Assembly (NCBI GenBank): GCA_003058525.1 | Contig: QBVD01000044.1 | Span: 103,072-167,071, forward strand | Direction of reading: 5' to 3' | DNA from: a gamma proteobacterium symbiont of Ctena orbiculata | GTDB lineage: Bacteria > Pseudomonadota > Gammaproteobacteria > Chromatiales > Chromatiaceae | DNA: 64,000 nt | In this document: positions 18,458-27,300 of the stretch, one piece after another | Layout of the letters: the number at the start of each line of letters is the position of its first letter | How positions within the stretch are numbered: position 1 is the first letter of the stretch | Program-made: the position numbers and the translations under genes | The notes under the pieces: model-generated | Database searches by the model: none | Told to the model about the DNA's origin: nothing | What the model saw: the letters and a program-made list of their open reading frames with translations, nothing else

Positions 18458-19144
18458 TTAATTTTCCAGCAACATTCTTTCCACGTTTCTACGTGAGGAA
18501 CGAATATGCTGACGCATCAAAAGCTCCGCCATTTCAGGGTCTCGAGAGGAAATGGCATTCAACAGATAGTGGTGCTCATCATAGGCCTGACTGGAGCGCT
18601 TACTGCGCATCCCGAACTGGTAACGGTACATACGCAACAGATGATAGAGATCGTTGCAAAGCAGACCGATCAGGTGGTGATTTTTGCTACCTTGAACAAT
18701 ACGGTAATGGAAGTCGAGGTCACCCTGCTTTTGGAAATACGCCTCACCATGCTGTTCTTCAATCTGCCGTCCATGCTGATCCAACAGCAGCTGTAGCTCC
18801 TCTATCTCCTTATCACTCATATTTTGTGCCGCCAATCTCGCAGCCATCCCCTCAAGGGCTTCACGTACCTGATAGATTTCAATCAACTGTTCGTATGAAA
18901 GCGTCACCACTCGAGCACCCAGATTGGGTTTACGCTCAACCAGCTTTCTCGCTTCAAGTCGCCCGATCGCTTCTCTCAATGAGCCTCGACTGACTCCGTG
19001 CTGTCGAGCAAGTTCCGGCTCACTGATCTTACTTCCAGACGGAATTTCTCCTTCAACGATGGCACGCTGAATCGTATCGAAGAGACGATCTGTTAGTGTG
19101 ACAGTGATTGGATCGTTCTTTTCCACTCGCGACTGACTCCGCAT
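18458..19144 (-). CDS. GntR-family (FadR/FCD type) regulator of the prp genes
   Basis: Predicted repressor of propionate catabolism. 228 residues: an N-terminal winged helix at about 15-80 (IQRAIVEGEIPSGSKISEPE, then VSRGSLREAIGRLEARKLVE) and a C-terminal all-helical FCD ligand domain at about 90-215 (EIYQVREALEGMAARLAA, with metal-type histidines in FHYRIVQGSKNH and DEHHYLLNAI). It sits inside the prp locus; two TGTCGACA sites lie in its own leader and two more before prpE, which suggests autoregulation and control of prpE. The effector is probably a cycle intermediate, but this is inference. No PrpR of the sigma-54 activator type is present. Confidence 0.9.
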   Translation of the reverse strand: MRSQSRVEKNDPITVTLTDRLFDTIQRAIVEGEIPSGSKISEPELARQHGVSRGSLREAIGRLEARKLVERKPNLGARVVTLSYEQLIEIYQVREALEGMAARLAAQNMSDKEIEELQLLLDQHGRQIEEQHGEAYFQKQGDLDFHYRIVQGSKNHHLIGLLCNDLYHLLRMYRYQFGMRSKRSSQAYDEHHYLLNAISSRDPEMAELLMRQHIRSSRRNVERMLLEN

Positions 19145-19157
19145 AAATATCTCAAAT

Positions 19158-19165
19158 TGTCGACA
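19158..19165. promoter_or_regulatory. TGTCGACA operator, proximal, regulator gene
   Basis: Perfect 8-bp palindrome, with the extended form TGTCGACACTTTT, 13 bp before the regulator start. It would lie around +26 to +33 of the promoter at 19198-19226. Confidence 0.7.
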
Positions 19166-19197
19166 CTTTTAATCATAATAAGGCAAATATTGACTAA

Positions 19198-19226
19198 AAT
19201 ATAGCCCATACCGCTCATTATGTCGA
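19198..19226 (-). promoter_or_regulatory. Promoter of regulator-prpBC-acnD-prpF
   Basis: On the minus strand TCGACA (19226-19221), a 17-bp spacer and TATATT (19203-19198) fit a sigma-70 promoter. The -35 hexamer is part of the distal TGTCGACA palindrome, so a bound regulator would cover it. Confidence 0.65.
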
Positions 19227-19228
19227 CA
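19221..19228. promoter_or_regulatory. TGTCGACA operator, distal, regulator gene
   Basis: Second perfect copy, 63 bp from the first (start to start), in the extended form ATGTCGACACTTTA. It overlaps the -35 box. Confidence 0.7.
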
Positions 19229-19250
19229 CTTTATTGAATATAGTGATTTT

Positions 19251-19290
19251 GGTGCCCTACCCGATTGCTTCCGTGGTGAGGTAGGGCACC
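19251..19290. terminator. Hairpin between prpE and the regulator gene
   Basis: GGTGCCCTACC (19251-19261) and GGTAGGGCACC (19280-19290) form a perfect 11-bp inverted repeat around an 18-bp loop, 25 bp past the prpE stop. There is no T tract on the minus strand, so it may be a weak terminator or a dispersed palindrome. Confidence 0.5.
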
Positions 19291-19314
19291 CTCTCTAAGC
19301 CAATCTATCCCGTT

Positions 19315-21207
19315 TTATTTTGCATAACCCAGGGTTTGTATGGAGGACGAGATCTCGTCCAGAATCGCAGGATCATCAATCGTGGCGGGCATCTTCCACT
19401 CCTGACCGTCGGCGATCTTCACCATTGTTCCCCGCAAGATCTTTCCTGAGCGTGTCTTGGGCAGACGTTTAACAATGGCGATGTGCTTAAATGCCGCGAC
19501 TGGTCCAATCTGCTCTCGCACCCGCTTCACCAATTCAGCAGCAAGCTCATCTGCGGAACGTTCGACACCCGACTTCAAAACAACAAACCCCAAAGGCAAT
19601 TGCCCCTTCAAGGTATCGGATACGCCGATCACAGCACACTCCGCCACATCGGCATGGCCCGCCAATACCTCTTCCATCTGACCCGTGGAGAGGCGATGTC
19701 CCGCCACGTTGATAACATCATCGGTACGGCTCATGATCCACAGATAGCCGTCTTCATCCTTGTATCCGGCATCACCCGTCAGGTAATACCCGGGATGGGC
19801 GCTCAGATAGGAGTCGATGAATCGTTGTTCGTTATTCCAAAGGGTTGGCAGGCACGCGGGGGGCAAGGGCTGTTTGATTACGATATCCCCCATCTCACCT
19901 GCAGGTTTTTCGACGCCCTGGTCATCAAGCACACGCACGTCATAACCCACCATGGATACCGTTGGAGAGCCGGCCTTTATCGGAAGTGGTTCAACACCCA
20001 TGGGATTCGCGGCAATAGCCCAGCCTGTCTCGGTTTGCCACCAATGATCGATAACCGGTTTATCGAGCATGGTTTCAGCCCAGTGAAGCGTGTCAGGATC
20101 GCAACGCTCACCCGCAAGAAACAAGGCATCCATACAGCCGATATCATACTTCGACATATAGGCGCCCTGCGGATCCTCTTTCTTGATTGCCCGGAACGCG
20201 GTTGGCGCAGTAAACAGCACTTTGACTTTATATTCACTGATCATTCGCCAGAATGCGCCGGGATCGGGAGTACCGACCGGCTTGCCTTCGTATATGACGG
20301 TGGTGCAACCGGCTAACAGAGGACCGTAGACAATATAGCTGTGGCCAACCACCCACCCGACATCGGATGCAGCCCAGTAGACATCACCCGCCTCAACATT
20401 GTAGATATTCTTCATCGACCAGAGCAGTGCTGCGGCATGTCCACCGTTGTCACGCACCACACCCTTGGGCTGGCCTGTGGTACCAGAGGTATAGAGGATA
20501 TAGAGAGGATCTGTTGCCTCAACCGGAACACAATCGACGGGATCGGCCTGCGCCACTGACTCTTCCCAATCGAAATCTCGACCCTCCTGTAATTCAGCCG
20601 CCAATTGGGTCCGCTGTTTGATGATGCACGTGGAAGGTTTATGCCGGGCTATCTCAATCGCCTCATCAAGCAGTGGCTTGTATGCGACCAAGCGGCTGGG
20701 CTCTATACCGCATGATGCGGAAAGTATCATTTTAGGCTGACAGTCATCGATCCGTGTAGCCAGCTCTTTTGCCGCAAATCCACCAAAAACAACCGAATGA
20801 ATAGCGCCAATTCGGGCGCATGCCAACATGGCAATGGCCGCTTCCGGTATCATCGGCATATATATAATGACCCGATCGCCCTTTCCCACACCGTGGGACG
20901 CTATCACACCTGCCAGCCGGGCCACCGTATCCCGCAGTTCGCTGTAGCTGTAGGCACGCTTCTGCTCTGTTACCGGACTGTCGTAAATCAACGCCAGGCG
21001 ATCACCATTTCCCGCCTCCACATGGCGATCCAAAGCGTTATAGCAGGTGTTGAACATTCCGCCACTAAACCAGCGTGGCGAAGGTTTGGCCGATTCATCC
21101 AAAACCTTATCCCAATTCTTGTACCAGTGCAGACCCTTGGCGACTGTACCCCAGAATACCTCAGGGTCATTCAACGACTGTTGATAGATCTCGGCATAAC
21201 GTGACAT
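19315..21207 (-). CDS. prpE: Propionyl-CoA synthetase PrpE
   Basis: Activates propionate with ATP and CoA, feeding the methylcitrate cycle. 630 residues, the usual PrpE length. Adenylation motifs are YTSGTTGQPKGVVRDNGG, HWWQTETGW, YLTGDAGYKDEDGYLWIMSR and the C-terminal lysine in KTRSGKILRG. The N-terminus (MSRYAEIYQQSLNDPEVFW) carries the acetyl-CoA-synthetase N domain. A strong AGAGGAG ribosome site precedes the ATG. First gene of the locus in the minus direction, with its own promoter and two TGTCGACA sites. Acetyl-CoA synthetase is the alternative, but the locus settles it. Confidence 0.96.
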   Translation of the reverse strand: MSRYAEIYQQSLNDPEVFWGTVAKGLHWYKNWDKVLDESAKPSPRWFSGGMFNTCYNALDRHVEAGNGDRLALIYDSPVTEQKRAYSYSELRDTVARLAGVIASHGVGKGDRVIIYMPMIPEAAIAMLACARIGAIHSVVFGGFAAKELATRIDDCQPKMILSASCGIEPSRLVAYKPLLDEAIEIARHKPSTCIIKQRTQLAAELQEGRDFDWEESVAQADPVDCVPVEATDPLYILYTSGTTGQPKGVVRDNGGHAAALLWSMKNIYNVEAGDVYWAASDVGWVVGHSYIVYGPLLAGCTTVIYEGKPVGTPDPGAFWRMISEYKVKVLFTAPTAFRAIKKEDPQGAYMSKYDIGCMDALFLAGERCDPDTLHWAETMLDKPVIDHWWQTETGWAIAANPMGVEPLPIKAGSPTVSMVGYDVRVLDDQGVEKPAGEMGDIVIKQPLPPACLPTLWNNEQRFIDSYLSAHPGYYLTGDAGYKDEDGYLWIMSRTDDVINVAGHRLSTGQMEEVLAGHADVAECAVIGVSDTLKGQLPLGFVVLKSGVERSADELAAELVKRVREQIGPVAAFKHIAIVKRLPKTRSGKILRGTMVKIADGQEWKMPATIDDPAILDEISSSIQTLGYAK

Positions 21208-21245
21208 GTGTGGGAGCTCCTCTGGTGTTGTCTTATCTGATTAAG

Positions 21246-21253
21246 TGTCGACA
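21246..21253. promoter_or_regulatory. TGTCGACA operator, proximal, prpE
   Basis: Perfect 8-bp palindrome in the prpE leader at about +25 to +32 relative to the predicted start of transcription, 38 bp before the start codon. Same relative place as the proximal site in front of the regulator gene. Confidence 0.7.
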
Positions 21254-21284
21254 TATTTTTTTGAATTATGCTGTTAGAACCTAT

Positions 21285-21313
21285 TTTATACTAAATATTT
21301 TCTATAATGTCGA
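21285..21313 (-). promoter_or_regulatory. Promoter of prpE
   Basis: On the minus strand TCGACA (21313-21308), a 17-bp spacer and TATAAA (21290-21285). As in the regulator promoter, the -35 hexamer is embedded in a TGTCGACA palindrome. Confidence 0.65.
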
Positions 21314-21315
21314 CA
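21308..21315. promoter_or_regulatory. TGTCGACA operator, distal, prpE
   Basis: Fourth perfect copy (ATGTCGACACTTTT), 62 bp from the proximal site and overlapping the prpE -35 box. Confidence 0.7.
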
Positions 21316-21330
21316 CTTTTCTGTAAATTT

Positions 21331-21720
21331 CTTGTTTTCGCCCAATATGGCTATGCACATAAATGTCCCAAACAGGTCAGGACCTGAGATGCCCGGAAAG
21401 TGATATCCGTTTGATTAGATTAAATAAAAGTAAGAATATCCCGGACTCAACTTAAATATGCACTAATCATGGCGCGTTGAGAGAAGTTTGGTGATTCCAA
21501 ATGAACGACGAGCAACACAGAGTGGCGCTTTTTCTGGATACGCTATCTGATTGCCTGTGCTTTTATAGTATTCGATTGGCAACTCTATTGAGTGCGTAAA
21601 TTGTAATTTGACTGCAATACACGAATATCCGCCAATCGCGCAAAGACATTAAGCCTGTGATATGGGCCCAGAAGAGAGGTTGTTTTAGTATGAAACAGCG
21701 GGGATTGGAAGTATAAAAAG
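21331..21720. other. Intergenic stretch between prpE and porin
   Basis: About 390 bp without a supported gene. A 64-codon minus-strand frame at 21563-21757 has no ribosome site or recognisable product and overlaps the porin terminator. The only structure seen is the dispersed repeat at 21481-21535. Confidence 0.6.
21481..21535 (+). repeat. Dispersed GGTGATTCCAAATGAACGACG repeat-family copy 1
   Basis: The segment AAGTTTGGTGATTCCAAATG followed by CGACGAGCAACACAGAGTGGC recurs with changes at 23225-23286 in the same orientation. The two copies bracket the porin gene. A more distant relative lies at 50110-50160 between nudE and cysQ. Confidence 0.55.
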
Positions 21721-21723
21721 CTG

Positions 21724-21752
21724 AAAAAAAACGGGGCCGATAGGCCCCGTTT
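21724..21752 (-). terminator. Rho-independent terminator of the porin gene
   Basis: AAACGGGGCC (21729-21738), a GATA loop and GGCCCCGTTT (21743-21752) form a perfect 10-bp stem. On the minus strand it is followed by a run of T (A tract 21724-21730). It lies 27 bp past the porin stop. Confidence 0.92.
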
Positions 21753-21779
21753 CTCAACTCGAAATAGTCTTGTGAACTA

Positions 21780-22778
21780 TTAGAAGTTGTGGATCAGACC
21801 AGCGAAGAATGCATCAGTATCAACATCGGTCTCGTCCTCTTCATAATTGGTAAAGCCGACGTGAGCAATGGTGCGCTTGCTCATTGCATGCTCGTAACCA
21901 ACGCTGAACTGAGTGACTTCGTTGTCGCCGCCGGAGATCTTCACACCGGGTGAGAAGGCCAGAGCGCTAGCGCTGAGGGTTGGAGAATCACCAACCAGGT
22001 ACTGACCCTTGATCTTGCCAGAACCCACTTTGACGTGACCGCTTACACCAACTGCGTCGGAATCATCCAGGCTCAACAGGTCATCGGTATCCATAGCGGC
22101 ATACATAACGCCTGCCTGCCACATGCCGCCGTTCCAGATCAGGGTGCCGCGCAGCAGCGAAGGATCGGCATCGGCAACCACGCCGAGATCATAGCTGTTG
22201 TAGGCCAGAGATGCGAAGATCGGGCCATTGTTGTAGAGACCGGCAATAGAGATGTGATCAGCAGGACCATCGAGTTCCCCACCGGCGCCATCACCCAACT
22301 CACCGGAAACCAGAGCGGCAACGACGGTCAGGCCGCCCATAGCGGGAGAGACGTATGCGATGACGTTGTCAACGCGGTCTTCGCCAGGCATTACGGATGC
22401 GATATCACCATTCGGCAGATCGCCGAACTCGTCGAATTTACCCTGCGCCATCTTCAGCGGGGTGTCGTGACGGCCCAACAGAGCGGTACCGAAGCCACCG
22501 GCCAAGCCGATGAACTGGTTACGATCACCAAGACCAGAACCTGCATCCTGGTTTACTTTGAATTCGAAGTGATAGAGAGCCTTGAGTCCGCCACCCAGGT
22601 CTTCGCTGCCTTTCACACCAACGCGAGAGTGGATGCTGTCCACGCCCCAAACGTCTTGATCACCATCATCAACATTTTCGATGATGAAGTGTGCTTTACC
22701 AAACAGAGTGGCATCAGCCATGACTGCGGCAGGAGCCACCAGTGCAGCTGCAATTGCCAGAGAGAGTACTTTTTTCAT
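21780..22778 (-). CDS. Gram-negative trimeric porin
   Basis: Outer-membrane diffusion channel for small solutes. 332 residues with a signal peptide (MKKVLSLAIAAALVAPAAVMA, cut after Ala), the opening DATLFGKAHFIIENVDD, the family box SRVGVKGSEDLGGGLKALYHFEF, and a C-terminal Phe (AFFAGLIHNF) required for barrel insertion. Very rich in Asp/Glu and Gly; loops such as SGELGDGAGGELDGP are acidic, suggesting a slight preference for cations (inference). Single gene with a good promoter and strong terminator; probably abundant. CGGAG precedes the ATG. Confidence 0.93.
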   Translation of the reverse strand: MKKVLSLAIAAALVAPAAVMADATLFGKAHFIIENVDDGDQDVWGVDSIHSRVGVKGSEDLGGGLKALYHFEFKVNQDAGSGLGDRNQFIGLAGGFGTALLGRHDTPLKMAQGKFDEFGDLPNGDIASVMPGEDRVDNVIAYVSPAMGGLTVVAALVSGELGDGAGGELDGPADHISIAGLYNNGPIFASLAYNSYDLGVVADADPSLLRGTLIWNGGMWQAGVMYAAMDTDDLLSLDDSDAVGVSGHVKVGSGKIKGQYLVGDSPTLSASALAFSPGVKISGGDNEVTQFSVGYEHAMSKRTIAHVGFTNYEEDETDVDTDAFFAGLIHNF

Positions 22779-22825
22779 TGAGTTAACTCCGAGAATTGAT
22801 GGGTAGAAAATTGACTACGATGCGA

Positions 22826-22854
22826 ATATTAGTCAACAGCGTGGCAAATTGCAA
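22826..22854 (-). promoter_or_regulatory. Porin promoter
   Basis: Minus strand: TTGCAA (22854-22849), a 17-bp spacer, TAATAT (22831-22826), 48 bp ahead of the start codon. The rest of the 500-bp gap up to amgK (22855-23224) is AT-rich and shows no gene. Confidence 0.55.
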
Positions 22855-23224
22855 GTGTTTCTTTGCAAAAAAGACACAGAAAAAATAGCTGTTGTAAATT
22901 TGCGACAACAACTATAAAGCAAGAATCAAAAAACAGAACATCAATGGGTTATAAAAATTAGTTTAAAGAATTTCTAGGAGTTAATCTGTTTATTCCTGAG
23001 CGCTTCACTCAGTTATTGTTGCGATAATTTTAGGCCGGAAAGAGCAACAACAACACAAGCCGTAACAGCCTGTCAAGTCACAGGAAATCAGGGGATTAGA
23101 TTATGATCGTAACAGGCAACATAAAAAACTGGCATGAATTGTCTGATTGATAGGATAACCTTACGGCCTGTTACCACTGATCCAAGCCCCTCTGGCGGAT
23201 CTGTAAAAGCGCTACCCAAGGTGC

Positions 23225-23286
23225 GAGAAGTAAAGTTTGGTGATACAAAATGAACAACGGCAACGCACAGTGGCGTTTTCAGGCAG
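23225..23286 (+). repeat. Dispersed repeat family, copy 2
   Basis: AAAGTTTGGTGATACAAAAT followed by GAACAACGGCAACGCACAGTGGCG matches copy 1 at 21481-21535 with several substitutions. Its right end runs into the last codons of amgK, so the element abuts or slightly overlaps that gene. Confidence 0.5.
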
Positions 23287-24268
23287 CTTTCAGGTATGGC
23301 AAGACCCGGACCCGGATAAATTCACCCAGTTCTTGCAGCGGTACGGACTCGGTTTTCAGTTGGGTGATATAGCCGAGAGTTCGCGGAATCTCTTTCAAAT
23401 AGCTCGGTTTACCGTCACGCCTGTATAACCTGGCGAATATCCCACTCGCTTTGAGATGACGCTGTACACCCATCAGATCAAACCATGTCAGAAACGGTGT
23501 TTCATGCTCGGAACGTAGGATTCCGGACTGAAGCGCAAGCTCGTAATACCCCATCACCCAGTCACGAACCCGCTCATCCGGCCAGCTTACATAGCAGTCA
23601 CGCAACAGTGACACCAAATCATAGGTAACCGGGCCTATCACCGCATCCTGAAAATCGAGAATACCTGGATTATGTCTTGTGGTTACCATCAGATTGCGCG
23701 AATGGTAGTCACGATGAACGCAGACCTGTGGTTGTTGCAGAGCGCTATCCACCAGCAGTTCGAATACCTGCTCCAACATCGAGTGTTCGTCATGTGTCAA
23801 TGAGAGGCCCAGCTCCTGCAACAACAGCCAATCTTTAAACAGCGCCATCTCCTGCATCAACAGGGCCCGGTCATATTTCGGCAGACCATCACGCGGTCCA
23901 CACGCCTGCAGCGTGGCCAATGCACCCAAGGCATCACCGTAGAGCCTGTCGACGGTTTCCGATGACAGCCTGTCAAGGTAGAGCTCGGTACCGAGATCCT
24001 CGAGCAGCATAAAACCCTGGGTGAGATCCCGCGCATAGATATGCGGTACGTTCAGACCGATTGACTCGAGGGCTTCCGCCACTTTCACAAAGGGCCTGGA
24101 ATCCTCCCTATCCGGAGGGGCATCCATGGCGATATAGCTTTTTCCATTTTCGATTAAGCGAAAATAGCGGCGAAAACTTGCGTCGTTGGAAGCAGGCTCG
24201 AATGAGTAATCCGACAACTCTGGCAATGACACCAGCCACTTTTTCAATTGTTCTATTCGTTGTGGCAT
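23279..24268 (-). CDS. amgK: N-acetylmuramate/N-acetylglucosamine kinase, aminoglycoside phosphotransferase fold
   Basis: Predicted to phosphorylate MurNAc (and GlcNAc) at the anomeric position in the cell-wall recycling route that bypasses de novo UDP-MurNAc synthesis. 329 residues. The kinase-like core shows CVHRDYHSRNLMV (catalytic loop Asp) and ILDFQDAVIGPVTYDLVSLL (metal-binding Asp); the N-terminus SNDASFRRYFRL and FMLLEDLG are typical of AmgK. In many gammaproteobacteria amgK stands next to lptD with murU behind it. Here an RND pump separates it from lptD, and no murU follows (a porin does). Confidence 0.85.
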   Translation of the reverse strand: MPQRIEQLKKWLVSLPELSDYSFEPASNDASFRRYFRLIENGKSYIAMDAPPDREDSRPFVKVAEALESIGLNVPHIYARDLTQGFMLLEDLGTELYLDRLSSETVDRLYGDALGALATLQACGPRDGLPKYDRALLMQEMALFKDWLLLQELGLSLTHDEHSMLEQVFELLVDSALQQPQVCVHRDYHSRNLMVTTRHNPGILDFQDAVIGPVTYDLVSLLRDCYVSWPDERVRDWVMGYYELALQSGILRSEHETPFLTWFDLMGVQRHLKASGIFARLYRRDGKPSYLKEIPRTLGYITQLKTESVPLQELGEFIRVRVLPYLKAA

Positions 24269-24354
24269 CGTTTTCTAGTCAGTCTGCAACTTTGACATGA
24301 GGCAATCCGGCCAGCCGGGGCCTGATGATTGTACCAGAAGAGGCTTTAATGAAA

Positions 24355-27300
24355 TCAGTTATCCGTCGCCAGGGCTGCATTATCCTCCCCGGCGCCGAAA
24401 CGGGAAGTGACGCGTATCCTCATATCATCCGCAATGAGATAGAAACAGGGGAGTGCAAGCAGTATCAACACCGTCGCAAACAACAGCCCGAATCCAAGAC
24501 TGACCGCCATCGGCGAGAGAAATGCCGTCTGCCCGGTGGCGAAAAAGATTAACGGAGAGATACCGAGAAAGGTGGTTGCGCTGGTCAACAGTATCGGTCT
24601 GATACGCACCCGTCCCGCTTCCACCAGGGCCTCTTTACGTTCCCATCCCTCGCGTCTCAAGCGCTTGGCGAAATCGATCAGGATCAATGAATCGTTGACC
24701 ACGATTCCTGTCAGCGCGAGAAAGCCGATCAGGGACAGGAATTGCAGATGAAAATCGAACATCACATGTCCCACGATGACGCCGATGGCGCCGAATGGGA
24801 TTGCGAACATCACCACCAGCGGATCAAGCAGCGATCTGAACAGGGCGGCCAATATGAAAAAGATAATCGCCAAGGCGATCACACCTGCTCGCTGCATGCC
24901 GATAATCGACTCTTCGGCCTTTTTCTTCTCTCCGAGGAAGATCAGGCGCTGGCCTTCAGCGAGACGACTGAACTCGGTGGTGATCCGTTCCAGTACCTGA
25001 TTGGGCGTGGTGACCTTCGGATCGACTTCCGCGGTGATAGTGGCCAATCGATGAAGATTTCGCCGGTTGATACTGTTATAGCCTCTCGCCTCCACGATAT
25101 CCGCCACGTCACCCAGGTAGAGGGTGCGTCCATCATCCAGGGTAATGGGCAATCGCTCCAGGGCGCCGGCATCGCGGCGCAGTTCGTCATTGTAGATCAA
25201 CCGAACGGGTATGCGTTTGTCGCGCCAGCTCACGTGGGCCAGCTTCAAACCAAGAAAACCGGTGCGTACCGCATTCGCCAGTTCTGTCTGGGTAAGTCCC
25301 AGGCGGCGTCCACGTTCATTGAGCTGATAACGATATTCCAACTTGCCCGGATCCATGTCCTGCCTGGCATCCGAAACACCCGGCATACGGCTGAGAAAGG
25401 TGCGAATCGTCTCTGCGGTTTTACTGATGCGATCGACCGATTCACCCACAACGCCGATCTCAATATCAGCACCCGCAGGGCCTCCCTGGGTACGTAGAAT
25501 GGACATGCGCTGTATACCCGGTATTTGCTGCAACGCCTGACGTACATCTTCTATGACCGCTTTTGAACTTCGCTCGCGGCTGCCTTCCCAGGAGAATTTC
25601 AGACTCACCAGCGGCGATATCCAGCGTTCGATAAAGCCACTGGGTTTCTGCTGTTTCAGGTCGACAATCAACTGAATATAACGGCTACCGATTTTCACCC
25701 TGTGAAAGTCTATGAACATCACCCCCACATTGCTCAGCAAAGTCTCCAGTTCGTCTTCTTTCAGTGTTTGCATCAGCGTCTCTTCAAGCTTGTCCGCCAG
25801 ACGCGATGCATCATCGATGCTATAGGTACTGGGTGCTTCCACATTAACGAAGAACTGTCCCACATCCACATGACTGAAGAGCAGAAAGGGAATACGGGTC
25901 TGGGCAAATACAATCGTGATCGCCAGCACACCGATGCTCAACATGGCCACCGGATAGCGATAATCGAGGCACCTTCGCAATAACTGGGTATAGCGGCGAT
26001 TCAATGCACTCCAATCGATTCGTCCCGGTTTTCGCTCTCTGGTGGCACGCAGGAACTCCTTGGCATGGGACGGCAGCACCCCGAAGGCCTCCAGCAGGGA
26101 ACCCGCCAGGGAGGCGCTGACCACCACCGGTATCACAGCAATGAATGCACCCATGGTGCCGCCGATGGCAAACATCGGCATGAAGGCGGCAATGGTTGTG
26201 GTGGTCGAGGCCACCACGGGCCAATAGACCTCCTTGGTGCCCAGAGCAGCCGCCGCGGCCGGGGACTCGCCCATTTCCAGATGGCGATAGATATTCTCAT
26301 TGACGATGATGGCATCATCTACGATCAAGCCCAGCGCAATCAGAAATGCAAACAGGGAGACCATATTGATGCTGTAACCCAGCATATGCAAGGCTATCAC
26401 GGCTACCAGGAAAGAGACCGGAATACCGAGCGCAGTGATGAAAGCGACCCGGAAATTGAGCATCAGGTAGAGCGCCAACAGCACCAGGGCAAGCCCGACA
26501 ATCCCCGATGACTTGACGGTGTCGAGACGGTTCTTCACATATACCGAGAGATCGTTGAAAAGCCCCAGACTGACCCCCGCTGGCAGTGTCGCTCTATGTT
26601 CCAAGACAAATTCGTTCACCAGATTCGCCACATCGATGGTCGATGCCTGGCTGGTCTTGTTGATGGTCATGTTGACGGATGGCTTACCATTGAATCGGCC
26701 CAGAGTCTGGGACTCCTCCAGACGCAGCTGTACCTGTGCCAGATCGCCCAATCGCAGCTGCCCGCCCCGTTCATCATGACGCAGCACGATCGCCGCCATC
26801 TGGTCGGGGTCGGGAGGTACTCCCATGCCCCGCAAGCGTATATCGCCTCCGGATGATTTAAGGGTGCCGCCGGGCAGATCACGCAGGTTGTTCCGCAAGG
26901 CATGGGCAATCTGATTGAGTGAGACGCTCAAGGCCGCCATCACCCGGGGATCGACAACCACCCAGACCTCCCATTCACGATCACCGGCCATACCCACGGA
27001 TGCGACACCCGGCAGTTGGATCAGTTGATCCTTGATGTCCGTGGCGATGCGATACAACTCGCCCCGGGATATGCTACCGAACAGGCTCACCGAAATGACC
27101 GGGAAGCGGGTCTCGAGCCGCGCCAGTTCCGGTTCCTCAGCCTCGTCTGGCAGATCATCCACCTGATCGAGAGCGGTTCTGACCTTGCGCATGAAATTGT
27201 CCACATCGGAACCGCTTTTCAGCTCGATGAGGATACTTGAACTGCCCTCGCTGCTGGTGGAGCTGACGACATCGATGTCGGCCAAGCCATCCAGTTCCTG

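Noticed and set aside
21563..21757. 64-codon frame between prpE and porin
   Set aside because: No ribosome site, no hydrophobic or domain pattern, and it runs through the porin terminator.
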